Below, in pieces: positions 12,580-18,442 of a DNA stretch of 18,442 bases. Each line of letters opens with the position of its first letter. The first letter of the stretch is position 1. Made by a program: the position numbers and the translations under genes. This DNA is from Clostridia bacterium. Lineage in GTDB: Bacteria; Bacillota_A; Clostridia; Oscillospirales; CAG-272. Below the pieces are notes generated by a model. The model saw nothing but the letters and a program-made list of their open reading frames with translations. It was not told where the DNA came from and did no database searches. Where the stretch lies: positions 1 through 18,442 of the forward strand of contig JAGAIH010000476.1 in the NCBI GenBank assembly GCA_017626655.1, in the 5' to 3' direction.

Positions 12580-12983
12580 ACCGCCTCATTATCCGTCACC
12601 GTCTCCCCTCGCTGAACGACGTCATCGACGAGAACCGCCGGGACAAGCACGAAGGAAACCGCCTGAAGCGGGAGGTGCAGGACGTGATCGGCCAGTACAT
12701 ACGGGTATCCCGCTCCAAGAAGCTGTTGGCCCCCGTCACGACCGAGGAGAACGTGGTCTTCATCGAGTGGCGGGAGGCCAACCGCAAGCGGGACGTGGAC
12801 AACGTGCAATCCTCGGTCAAGTTTATCCTGGACGCGCTGGTGGTGCATAAGATCCTGCCCAATGACACCCGGCGTTGGGTGGATCAGGTGTACCACAGGG
12901 TTGTGGACAGCGACGAGAGCGGCGCGGTGGTCTACATCATGACCCGCGACGAGTGGGAGGCCGCCAAGTATCAGCTGATCTGA
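12576..12983 (+). CDS. RusA-like Holliday-junction resolvase
   Basis: 135 residues, ATGA-coupled to the preceding gene. The family signature is visible: N-R-K-R-D-V-D-N-V-Q-S-S-V-K-F-I-L-D-A-L with Asp73 and Asp75, then L-P-N-D (Asp97), corresponding to the acidic metal-binding residues of RusA. These dimeric nucleases cut four-way junctions and are often placed just upstream of the packaging genes, where they may debranch replicating DNA before packaging. Length fits the family (about 120-140). Confidence 0.85.
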   Translation: MNRLIIRHRLPSLNDVIDENRRDKHEGNRLKREVQDVIGQYIRVSRSKKLLAPVTTEENVVFIEWREANRKRDVDNVQSSVKFILDALVVHKILPNDTRRWVDQVYHRVVDSDESGAVVYIMTRDEWEAAKYQLI

Positions 12984-13003
12984 TCTGACAAAGGAGGGAG
13001 CGT

Positions 13004-13234
13004 GTGGCGAAAAAGTTCATGTGTCCGTTCTTCATCGGAGAGCCGCACGAGGGCCCTCTGGATCGGATGGAGTGCGAGCTCGGGGAGCTTCGGTTCCCCG
13101 ACAAGCAGGTTCGGCGCAGTATCGTGTTTCCGTTCTGTGGCCATCCCGAGAACTATAAGCTCTGCCCCTTTTATCGGGCCTTGCAGGCGTACTATGACCG
13201 CAAGCACGAGGAGGAGCGGGCAAGGAAGCAATGA
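13004..13234 (+). CDS. Cys-rich small protein A (paralogue of 14169-14423)
   Basis: 76 residues, GTG start at 13004 after AAGGAGGGAG. Pattern: C-P-F-F ... C-E-L-G-E-L-R-F-P-D-K-Q-V-R-R-S-I-V-F-P-F-C-G-H-P-E-N-Y-K-L-C-P-F ... A-Y-Y-D-R-K. Four Cys plus His suggest a single zinc site. The same pattern recurs in the protein just before the large terminase, so the two are clearly paralogous. Function unknown. Confidence 0.7.
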   Translation: MAKKFMCPFFIGEPHEGPLDRMECELGELRFPDKQVRRSIVFPFCGHPENYKLCPFYRALQAYYDRKHEEERARKQ

Positions 13235-13236
13235 TT

Positions 13237-13290
13237 TGACCCGTACCATGTTGGTGACGTCACCGATCCGGTACGGGTCTTTCAGCTTTT
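13237..13290 (+). terminator. Rho-independent terminator ending the early/middle operon
   Basis: GACCCGTACC pairs with GGTACGGGTC, and the enclosed GGTGACGTCACC is itself a perfect palindrome, giving a long stacked hairpin. TTTCAGCTTTT follows. It lies between the Cys-rich gene A and the late promoter. Confidence 0.8.
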
Positions 13291-13297
13291 CGGAGGG

Positions 13298-13327
13298 GCG
13301 ACACGGCTCCTCCTTTCGTGCTATAAT
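13298..13327 (+). promoter_or_regulatory. Late (packaging) promoter
   Basis: GCGACA (13298-13303), 18-bp spacer and TATAAT (13322-13327) preceded by TGC, an extended -10. GGGGCGAC at the -35 position is repeated in the promoter at 18227-18258. It is followed by AAAGGAGGGG and the small terminase start. Confidence 0.7.
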
Positions 13328-13365
13328 GGCCGCAGACAAAGACCGCGGGAAAGGAGGGGGATGAG

Positions 13366-13821
13366 ATGCCCGGAGGCAACAACCCACAAAATCTCGCACC
13401 TCCCTTCCGAAGCGGGGAGGAAGCCCGAGAAAAGGGGCGCGCCGGCGGGGTGGCCTCGGGGAAGTCGCGGAGGGCGAAAAAGGCACTCCGAGAGATCGCG
13501 CGGGATCTCCTTGACCGTAGTGTGAATGACGAGGAGATCCTGGATCGAATGGAGGCCTTGGGGATCGTGAAGCCCGCCGGGAAGGACGGCAAGCGCAAGA
13601 AGTGCAAAATGGTTGAGGCCATGATCGGCGGACAGATCGAGGCGGCTATTGGCGGTGACGCGCGGGCGTTCAAGGCTCTCACCGAGCTGGCCGAGCCCGG
13701 GGCTTACGATCCCAAGTACAGCCGTGATCCCGACGAGGACGAGAGCATGACCGGCGTGGTGGTGCTGGGAGCGGTGCTGGATCCCGAGATCCCGCCCGAT
13801 GAAGACGAGACCGACACATGA
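13366..13821 (+). CDS. terS: Terminase small subunit candidate
   Basis: 151 residues, ATG 13366 after AAAGGAGGGGG. The N-terminus P-P-F-R-S-G-E-E-A-R-E-K-G-R-A-G-G-V-A-S-G-K-S-R-R-A-K-K-A-L-R-E is typical of a group of Firmicutes phage small terminases. A helical central part (M-V-E-A-M-I-G-G-Q-I-E-A-A-I-G-G-D-A-R-A-F-K-A-L-T-E-L) and an acidic tail follow. It recognises phage DNA for packaging and feeds it to the large subunit encoded about 0.6 kb downstream. It is the first gene of the late operon. The assignment rests on pattern plus position. Confidence 0.75.
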   Translation: MPGGNNPQNLAPPFRSGEEAREKGRAGGVASGKSRRAKKALREIARDLLDRSVNDEEILDRMEALGIVKPAGKDGKRKKCKMVEAMIGGQIEAAIGGDARAFKALTELAEPGAYDPKYSRDPDEDESMTGVVVLGAVLDPEIPPDEDETDT

Positions 13822-13867
13822 GCGGCGCGGATGAGCGACCGTATACACAATACAGGAGGTATAAACC

Positions 13868-14182
13868 ATGAGTAAGAGACCGGATAAGAGCAAGACGGAG
13901 AGGGAGCCGCGGCGTAAGGTGCTGGGCGTATCGCTGACAGCCTTTGAGGAGACCAAGAAGCTGTATGACGCCTGGCTGGGCTATCTGCTGGGCTTGGTGG
14001 GCACCGATACTCTGCGGGTCAAGGCTGATGACATCAGCAAGGCTCTGGAGGGCTTCTCCTGCGCCGTGACCCGCGAGGGGGACGAGTATGTGATCGCTAT
14101 CACCCGCCGCCCCTGTGAGCCTGTGGAGGGCTCTGTGGGCGATCCTGCGCCCTCTGAGGAGGAGAGTTATGAGCAAGAGTAA
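13868..14182 (+). CDS. Phage protein of unknown function
   Basis: 104 residues, ATG 13868 after ACAGGAGG. A basic N-terminus (K-R-P-D-K-S-K-T-E-R-E-P-R-R-K) precedes L-T-A-F-E-E-T-K-K-L-Y-D-A-W-L-G-Y-L-L-G and a strand-rich segment E-G-D-E-Y-V-I-A-I-T. The tail is acidic. No family recognised. It overlaps the next gene by 14 bp within the packaging operon. Confidence 0.65.
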   Translation: MSKRPDKSKTEREPRRKVLGVSLTAFEETKKLYDAWLGYLLGLVGTDTLRVKADDISKALEGFSCAVTREGDEYVIAITRRPCEPVEGSVGDPAPSEEESYEQE

Positions 14183-14423
14183 GGACAATCCCGAGCGGGA
14201 GGATCTGCACGGGGGATATGACGGTATATGTCCATACTTCCGGAAGGAGAACAGAGGTCGAGTGTACTGCGAATGTGCCACGCTCAAGTTCCCCGACAAG
14301 GAGGCGCGGCGGGATATTGTATACCGCTTTTGCGCCCATCCCACCGGCTACAATGACTGCCCCCTGAAGCAGGCAATGGATGGCTACTATCAGCGCAGAT
14401 ATGAGACGGGAGGCAAGCCGTGA
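14169..14423 (+). CDS. Cys-rich small protein B (paralogue of 13004-13234)
   Basis: 84 residues from ATG 14169 after GAGGAGGAG. C-P-Y-F-R-K ... Y-C-E-C-A-T-L-K-F-P-D-K-E-A-R-R-D-I-V-Y-R-F-C-A-H-P-T-G-Y-N-D-C-P-L-K ... Y-Y-Q-R-R-Y-E aligns with protein A along nearly its full length. The stop overlaps the large-terminase GTG start (GTGA). Probable zinc-binding accessory protein of the packaging module; exact role unknown. Confidence 0.7.
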   Translation: MSKSKDNPEREDLHGGYDGICPYFRKENRGRVYCECATLKFPDKEARRDIVYRFCAHPTGYNDCPLKQAMDGYYQRRYETGGKP

Positions 14424-15877
14424 GACGTCGGGTGATTTGGACGCCACAGCCCCGCCAGGAGGCGTTTATGGCGCGCCCCGAGGATGAGGCTTTGTATGGC
14501 GGTGCGGCCGGTGGCGGGAAGTCTGACGCGCTGGTGATGGAGGCTCTGCGGCAGGTGCATATCCCGCACTACAAGGCGTTGATCCTACGCAAGACCTATC
14601 CACAGCTGTCAGAGCTGGTGGAAAAGACGCTTGGATACTACCCCAGGATCATTCCCAAGGCGAGGTATAACGCAACGTCGCACACATGGCGATTCCCGTC
14701 GGGGGCGAAGATCGTGTTCGGCAACCTCCAGCACTCCCAAGACAAGCTCAACTACCAGGGCAAAGCCTACGACTTTATCGCCTTCGACGAGCTGACCCAG
14801 TTCACCTACGAGGAGTACAGCTACCTTTTTTCCCGTAACCGAGCCAACGGGCCCGGGACACGGTGCTACATCCGCGCCACGGCCAACCCGGGAGGGATCG
14901 GCCACGGTTGGGTCAAGGATCGCTTCATCACGCCCGCCGTGCCCATGCAGACCATCTGGGAGATGGTAAAGGTGCGGTTCCCCGATGGGCATGAGGAGAC
15001 GCGGCGCAAGTCCCGCATCTTCGTGCCGTCCTCGGTCTTCGACAATCCCGCTCTGCTCCGCAACGATCCCGATTATCTGACCAAGCTGGCGGGACTCCCC
15101 GAGGCCGAGCGCAAGGCTCTGCTGTACGGGGATTGGGACAGCTTCTCGGGTCAGGTATTCACCGAGTGGCGCAACGATTCCGAGCATTACGGGGATCGCG
15201 TCGGCACCCACGTGATCGAGCCCTTCCGCATTCCCGCCTCGTGGTCGATCTGGCGGGGCTTTGACTGGGGCTACACCCGTCCCTTCTCGGTGGGATGGTA
15301 CGCGGTGGATCACGACGGGCGGATGTACCGTATCCGCGAACTGTACGGGTGCAAGGCCGATGACAACGGTCAGCCTGTGCCCAACACGGGAGTATGCTGG
15401 AACGCGCCCCGGGTAGCGCAGGAGATCCGCCGCATTGAAGCGGAGGATCCCAACCTCAAGGGACGGCGCATCCACGGTATCGCAGATCCCGCGATCCACC
15501 AGCGCAACGGCGGAGACTCTATCGCCGAGCTGATGGAGAAGGAGGGGGTCTACTGGGACAAGGCCGACAACACCCGTATCGCGGGGAAGCAGCAGCTCCA
15601 CAACCGCCTGGCCTTCGACAGTCAGGGGATCCCCATGCTCTACGTCTTCTCCACCTGCCGGCACTTCATCCGCACGGTTCCCGCTCTGGTGTACAGTCAG
15701 GTGGACGTGGAGGACGTGGACACCGACGGAGAGGATCACATTTACGATGAGTGCCGCTACGTGTGCATGGAGAACCCGTGCGCGCCTCCTGTGGTGGAGG
15801 TGCTTCGCCCGCTGGATCTGCGGGATCCTCTGGATCAGCGGGTGAATCCCTACGCACGGCGCACTCAATACAGATAA
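14420..15877 (+). CDS. terL: Terminase large subunit
   Basis: 485 residues, GTG start at 14420 coupled to the preceding stop. The ATPase domain has Walker A G-G-A-A-G-G-G-K-S (27-35), Walker B I-A-F-D-E (120-124) and the coupling motif T-A-N-P-G-G (154-159). The RNase H-like nuclease domain shows G-F-D-W-G-Y-T-R-P-F with Asp282, I-A-D-P-A-I with Asp356 and a late D-H-I-Y-D-E-C-R-Y (about 439-447). It is the motor that translocates and cuts DNA into proheads. Length and motif order are complete. Confidence 0.95.
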   Translation: MRRRVIWTPQPRQEAFMARPEDEALYGGAAGGGKSDALVMEALRQVHIPHYKALILRKTYPQLSELVEKTLGYYPRIIPKARYNATSHTWRFPSGAKIVFGNLQHSQDKLNYQGKAYDFIAFDELTQFTYEEYSYLFSRNRANGPGTRCYIRATANPGGIGHGWVKDRFITPAVPMQTIWEMVKVRFPDGHEETRRKSRIFVPSSVFDNPALLRNDPDYLTKLAGLPEAERKALLYGDWDSFSGQVFTEWRNDSEHYGDRVGTHVIEPFRIPASWSIWRGFDWGYTRPFSVGWYAVDHDGRMYRIRELYGCKADDNGQPVPNTGVCWNAPRVAQEIRRIEAEDPNLKGRRIHGIADPAIHQRNGGDSIAELMEKEGVYWDKADNTRIAGKQQLHNRLAFDSQGIPMLYVFSTCRHFIRTVPALVYSQVDVEDVDTDGEDHIYDECRYVCMENPCAPPVVEVLRPLDLRDPLDQRVNPYARRTQYR

Positions 15878-15889
15878 GGAGGTCGTCAC

Positions 15890-17872
15890 ATGGACGATTT
15901 GATTCTGCCCGCCACCCAGGCGGGAGCTATGATCGGCGCGGAGGCCGAGACGCCGCCTGAAGAGGTACGGCCTCCCATTGGTGTGGAGGAGATCCGGCGC
16001 GCCGGTGAGATCCTGGAGGCGTACCGCCAGGGTAAGGCCGCTCTGGATAAGCGCATCAAGGACGAGGAGATCGTTTTCCTTATGGAGCAGTACAAGGAGC
16101 AGGACGCCCAAGCGGTCGCCAAGGCCGCGGCCGACAAGATGCTCGCGCCCTTGCCCACGCCTGTGGGCGGTTGGCTGACCTCCTCGGTCATCAACAAGCA
16201 GGCGGACATGATGGATAACATGCCAACAGTGGCCTGCTTCCCGCGGGAGCGGGACGACGAGCCCGAGGCGGAGGCCTTGACCTCCATCCTTCCCGTGGTG
16301 CTGGATCGGGCGCATTTCCGCGAGACCTATAGTCTTAATACCTGGTATGGTCTGAAGCACGGTATCGCGGCCTTCGGTGCTTTCTGGAATCCCACCCGTG
16401 AGCGCGGGATCGGGGATATTTCCATCACCAAGATCGACGTGCTCAATCTGTTCTGGGACATGACGGTTACAGACATCCAGGAGTCGCGGAATCTGTTCGT
16501 TCTGTCGGCGGTGGATCGGGATATTCTGCGGGAGAGATACCCGCAGTACCGTGACAAGCATCCTGAGGGAGCGGCGCGGGGAGACAGCGGTCGTACCCCT
16601 CCGATCAATGCCGGGTATTTGTCGGCCAGCGAGACGGCGGACGGGAGCGCGGACAAGGCCCTCGTGGTGGACTGGTACTACAAGCGCACGTTGCCGAGCG
16701 GTCGGGTGGTTCTCCACTATGTCAAGTACACGGACGATGTGGTGCTGTTCGCCTCCGAGAACCTGCCCGAGTATGCCGAGCGGGGCTGGTACGATCACGG
16801 GGAGTATCCCGTACAGATCGCCCGTGTCGTTCCCCAGGAGGGCACCTGCGCGGGCTATGGCCTGATCTTCCTCGGGCGGGGGGCGCAGGAGTACATCGAC
16901 CGCATGGACAACAGCATCCTGCGGTACGTCAACAAGGCGACCCGCCGCAAATGGTATGCCAAGAAGTCCTTGGGTATTAAGCTCGCGGACTTTGAAAATG
17001 ACGATAAGGAGGTCGTAGAGGTAGAGGGTGACATTGACGAGGAGAAGCTTCGTCAGATCACTATGTCGCAGATCCCCGCCGAGGTGTTCCAAGCCAAGTC
17101 CGACAAGGTGAACGAGATGAAGGAATCTCTGTCCAACCGAGACGTTTCACAGGGATCTACCTCGGGCGGTGTGACGGCGGCGGCGGCTCTGGCCATCCTC
17201 AACGAGGCGGGAAACAAGGTATCCCGCGCGTGGATCGGCGCATACTACGACGCTTACGAGCGGCTCATGGTGCAGGTTGTGGAGCTGATCCGTCAATTTT
17301 ATACCGACCGCCGCTCCTTCCGCATTGAGAGTGCGGATAATCAGGTCTCCTACATCCCCTACACCAACAAGGGCCTTGCCGACCGTGAGATCGGTGTGAG
17401 TGCCGCCGGGGAAAAGCTATACCGCCGCGTGGAGATGGATATCAAGGTCAAGGCGGCCAAGCAGTCGCCCTGGAATCAGCTGTCTCAGAACGAGCTGATG
17501 AAGGAACTCTACAAGATGGGTGTCTTCGAACCGTCCCGCGCCCAGGGCGTGCTGGGGATGCTCAAGGGTATGGACTTCCCCGGTATCGAGCAGGTGCGGC
17601 AGTATGTGCAAAACGGGCAGACTCTTCAGAGCCAACTGAGCAAGCTGGCTGTGCTGTCTGTGTCCATGCTTCGCCGGTTGGCTCCTTCGGCAGACCTGTC
17701 CGAATTCACCGCTCTGCTGGCTTCTCAGGGCGTTGGGGAGGGCGTGGTGGCAACCGTTACCCAAGCGGCCTCCTCGCCCGTGGAGCAGGCTGTGGAGGGC
17801 GGGAGAGCCGTCACCGAGCGCAGTCCCGTTGAGCGGGCGGCGCAGGCCTCCAAGCCGGGAGGTGCGGTATGA
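15890..17872 (+). CDS. Portal protein (P22-like)
   Basis: 660 residues, ATG 15890 after AAGGAGG, 12 bp behind the large terminase. A Pro/Glu-rich start leads to the portal core, with S-S-V-I-N-K-Q-A-D-M-M-D-N-M-P-T-V, repeated W-Y/F-W strands (N-L-F-W-D-M-T-V-T-D) and Y-I-D-R-M-D-N-S-I-L-R-Y-V-N-K-A-T-R-R-K-W. A long helical segment M-S-Q-I-P-A-E-V-F-Q-A-K-S-D-K-V-N-E-M-K-E follows, then a helical C-terminus. Size and pattern fit the P22-type portal family, which forms the dodecameric DNA channel at one capsid vertex. The stop overlaps the protease start (ATGA). Confidence 0.85.
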   Translation: MDDLILPATQAGAMIGAEAETPPEEVRPPIGVEEIRRAGEILEAYRQGKAALDKRIKDEEIVFLMEQYKEQDAQAVAKAAADKMLAPLPTPVGGWLTSSVINKQADMMDNMPTVACFPRERDDEPEAEALTSILPVVLDRAHFRETYSLNTWYGLKHGIAAFGAFWNPTRERGIGDISITKIDVLNLFWDMTVTDIQESRNLFVLSAVDRDILRERYPQYRDKHPEGAARGDSGRTPPINAGYLSASETADGSADKALVVDWYYKRTLPSGRVVLHYVKYTDDVVLFASENLPEYAERGWYDHGEYPVQIARVVPQEGTCAGYGLIFLGRGAQEYIDRMDNSILRYVNKATRRKWYAKKSLGIKLADFENDDKEVVEVEGDIDEEKLRQITMSQIPAEVFQAKSDKVNEMKESLSNRDVSQGSTSGGVTAAAALAILNEAGNKVSRAWIGAYYDAYERLMVQVVELIRQFYTDRRSFRIESADNQVSYIPYTNKGLADREIGVSAAGEKLYRRVEMDIKVKAAKQSPWNQLSQNELMKELYKMGVFEPSRAQGVLGMLKGMDFPGIEQVRQYVQNGQTLQSQLSKLAVLSVSMLRRLAPSADLSEFTALLASQGVGEGVVATVTQAASSPVEQAVEGGRAVTERSPVERAAQASKPGGAV

Positions 17873-18213
17873 TCGAGTGCAAGTTCCGGCGGTTCCGGGA
17901 TCCCGTTACGGGGGCTTATGATGGATATGAGCTGATCGTACAAGGGCACGCGGGGGCGGCACCTGTCGGGCAGGACGTGGTGTGCGCCTACGTCTCGGGG
18001 ATCGTGCAGGCTCTGGGCGGTTATCTGCTCAACGCCAAGCAGGCTGTATCGCCCCATGTCGTGCTTTTGAGCGGGTCGGCGACGATCTCCGCCCGGGGTG
18101 ATCTGGCGCAGGTCTTTGAGATGGCCTATATCGGTCTCCTTCAGGCGGCGGAGAGCTACCCCGAGCGGGTACGGGTGGAGCGGGAGCGGAGGATGCTGAC
18201 GCTCCCCGAATAA
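17869..18213 (+). CDS. prp: Prp-type cysteine protease, probable capsid/scaffold processing enzyme
   Basis: 114 residues, ATG 17869 coupled to the portal stop, with GGAGGTG upstream. The Prp signature G-H-A-G-A-A-P-V-G-Q-D-V-V-C-A-Y-V-S gives a catalytic dyad His27/Cys39 with the same 12-residue spacing as His22/Cys34 in Staphylococcus aureus Prp. Cellular Prp trims the N-terminal extension of ribosomal protein L27 at an L-N-L-Q-F-F-A-type motif and also cleaves phage 80alpha scaffold and capsid proteins. A phage-borne copy between portal and scaffold/capsid genes is best explained as the maturation protease. The next gene carries a matching site. It could be a captured host prp gene. Confidence 0.85.
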   Translation: MIECKFRRFRDPVTGAYDGYELIVQGHAGAAPVGQDVVCAYVSGIVQALGGYLLNAKQAVSPHVVLLSGSATISARGDLAQVFEMAYIGLLQAAESYPERVRVERERRMLTLPE

Positions 18214-18220
18214 CAGGATC

Positions 18221-18255
18221 ACAGGCGGGGCGACTTTTCCACCCGCCTGTTTTAT
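18221..18255 (+). terminator. Rho-independent terminator after prp
   Basis: Perfect 9-bp stem ACAGGCGGG (18221-18229) / CCCGCCTGT (18242-18250) with a 12-nt loop and a following TTTTAT. The T-tract is also part of the next promoter's -10 region. Confidence 0.75.
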
Positions 18256-18258
18256 AAT
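18227..18258 (+). promoter_or_regulatory. Promoter for capsid/scaffold genes, overlapping the terminator
   Basis: TATAAT (18253-18258) lies 17 bp after GCGACT (18230-18235), embedded in GGGGCGAC as at the late promoter near 13298. The -35 region lies in the terminator loop and the -10 in its T-tract. Confidence 0.6.
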
Positions 18259-18326
18259 GTGGGTACGACACGCCGGAGAGACGGTGCATGACGGCGGGAA
18301 AGACCGCAGAAAGGTGGTATAGCCAC

Positions 18327-18442
18327 ATGACGAGACTGATTCTTTTGACGGCTGATCCTCAGCTGTTCGCGGAGGGCGCGGGATCGGGAGCGGGCGCGGC
18401 TCCCGGTGGCGCCTCCGACGGCGGTGGCGAGGGCGGCCTGCC
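18327..18442 (+). CDS. Scaffold/capsid-type structural protein, N-terminus only (3'-partial)
   Basis: 38 codons are visible before the window ends. The start ATG 18327 follows GAAAGGTGG; an in-frame ATG at 18288 with a weaker site would add 13 residues. The sequence begins M-T-R-L-I-L-L-T-A-D-P-Q-L-F-A-E-G-A-G-S-G and continues Gly/Ala/Asp-rich. A Q-L-F-A-E-G near the N-terminus followed by low-complexity Gly/Ala sequence is typical of scaffolding or capsid proteins of Firmicutes phages and resembles Prp cleavage sites (Q-F-F-A). The gene lies directly after the Prp homologue and a dedicated promoter. Confidence 0.7.
   Translation, partial: MTRLILLTADPQLFAEGAGSGAGAAPGGASDGGGEGGL

Noticed and set aside
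13260..14344. Several 140-220-residue - strand frames over the packaging genes
   Set aside because: Shadows of the terminase small subunit and neighbouring genes, all of which have good ribosome binding sites on the + strand.
14609..17092. 827-residue open frame on the - strand
   Set aside because: Antisense to the clear terminase and portal genes; a product of GC-rich codon structure with no start signal or recognisable domain.

Overview
The window is most likely one end of a temperate tailed-phage prophage in a spore-forming, moderately high-GC Firmicute, probably a gut Clostridia-type bacterium. The evidence is strong AGGAGG-type ribosome binding sites, a CotJC-type spore-coat manganese catalase in the host flank, and Firmicutes phage families (DUF3846, DUF2829, P22-like portal, Prp). 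The host lies at the left: an SGNH/GDSL hydrolase (+ strand, 5' end outside the window) converges on the 3' bulk of cotJC (- strand) across a bidirectional terminator at 1121-1155. The phage begins inside the 5' part of cotJC at about 1.69-1.72 kb and runs past the right edge, so attR and the missing start of cotJC are not visible.

Left arm (1.7-5.1 kb, - strand): a large serine recombinase whose stop codon abuts the attL junction; a 182-bp element carrying four iteron-like repeats, an extended -10 sequence and an alternating purine-pyrimidine tract; an AT-rich lysogenic module (lipoprotein, three-TM protein with an Ada-like Zn domain) downstream of a CI-like repressor. A perfect-consensus rightward early promoter (TTGACA-N17-TATAAT) faces the repressor gene, and the intervening region holds three 17-bp operator-like direct repeats.

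Early region (5.1-10.3 kb, + strand): a ~350-nt highly structured non-coding leader, then tightly packed, often 4-nt-overlapping small genes (two HTH proteins, DUF3846, Lar-like and other Cys-containing proteins), then SSB and a winged-helix replication-initiator candidate. Immediately after the initiator gene is a 197-bp inverted copy of the element upstream of the integrase, again with four iterons at ~22-23 bp spacing. It is a good candidate replication origin or shared control site.

Middle region (10.5-13.2 kb): unknown proteins, a beta-type DNA methyltransferase, a DUF2829 protein (the family of the Thoeris anti-defence protein Tad2) and a RusA-like resolvase, ending at a strong terminator. 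Late region (13.3 kb to the end): a new promoter, small terminase, two paralogous Cys-rich small proteins, large terminase, portal, a Prp-type cysteine protease, then a terminator overlapped by a promoter leading into a scaffold/capsid-like gene. The N-terminus of that gene carries a QLFAEG motif resembling known Prp cleavage sites. Protease and probable substrate are thus adjacent.
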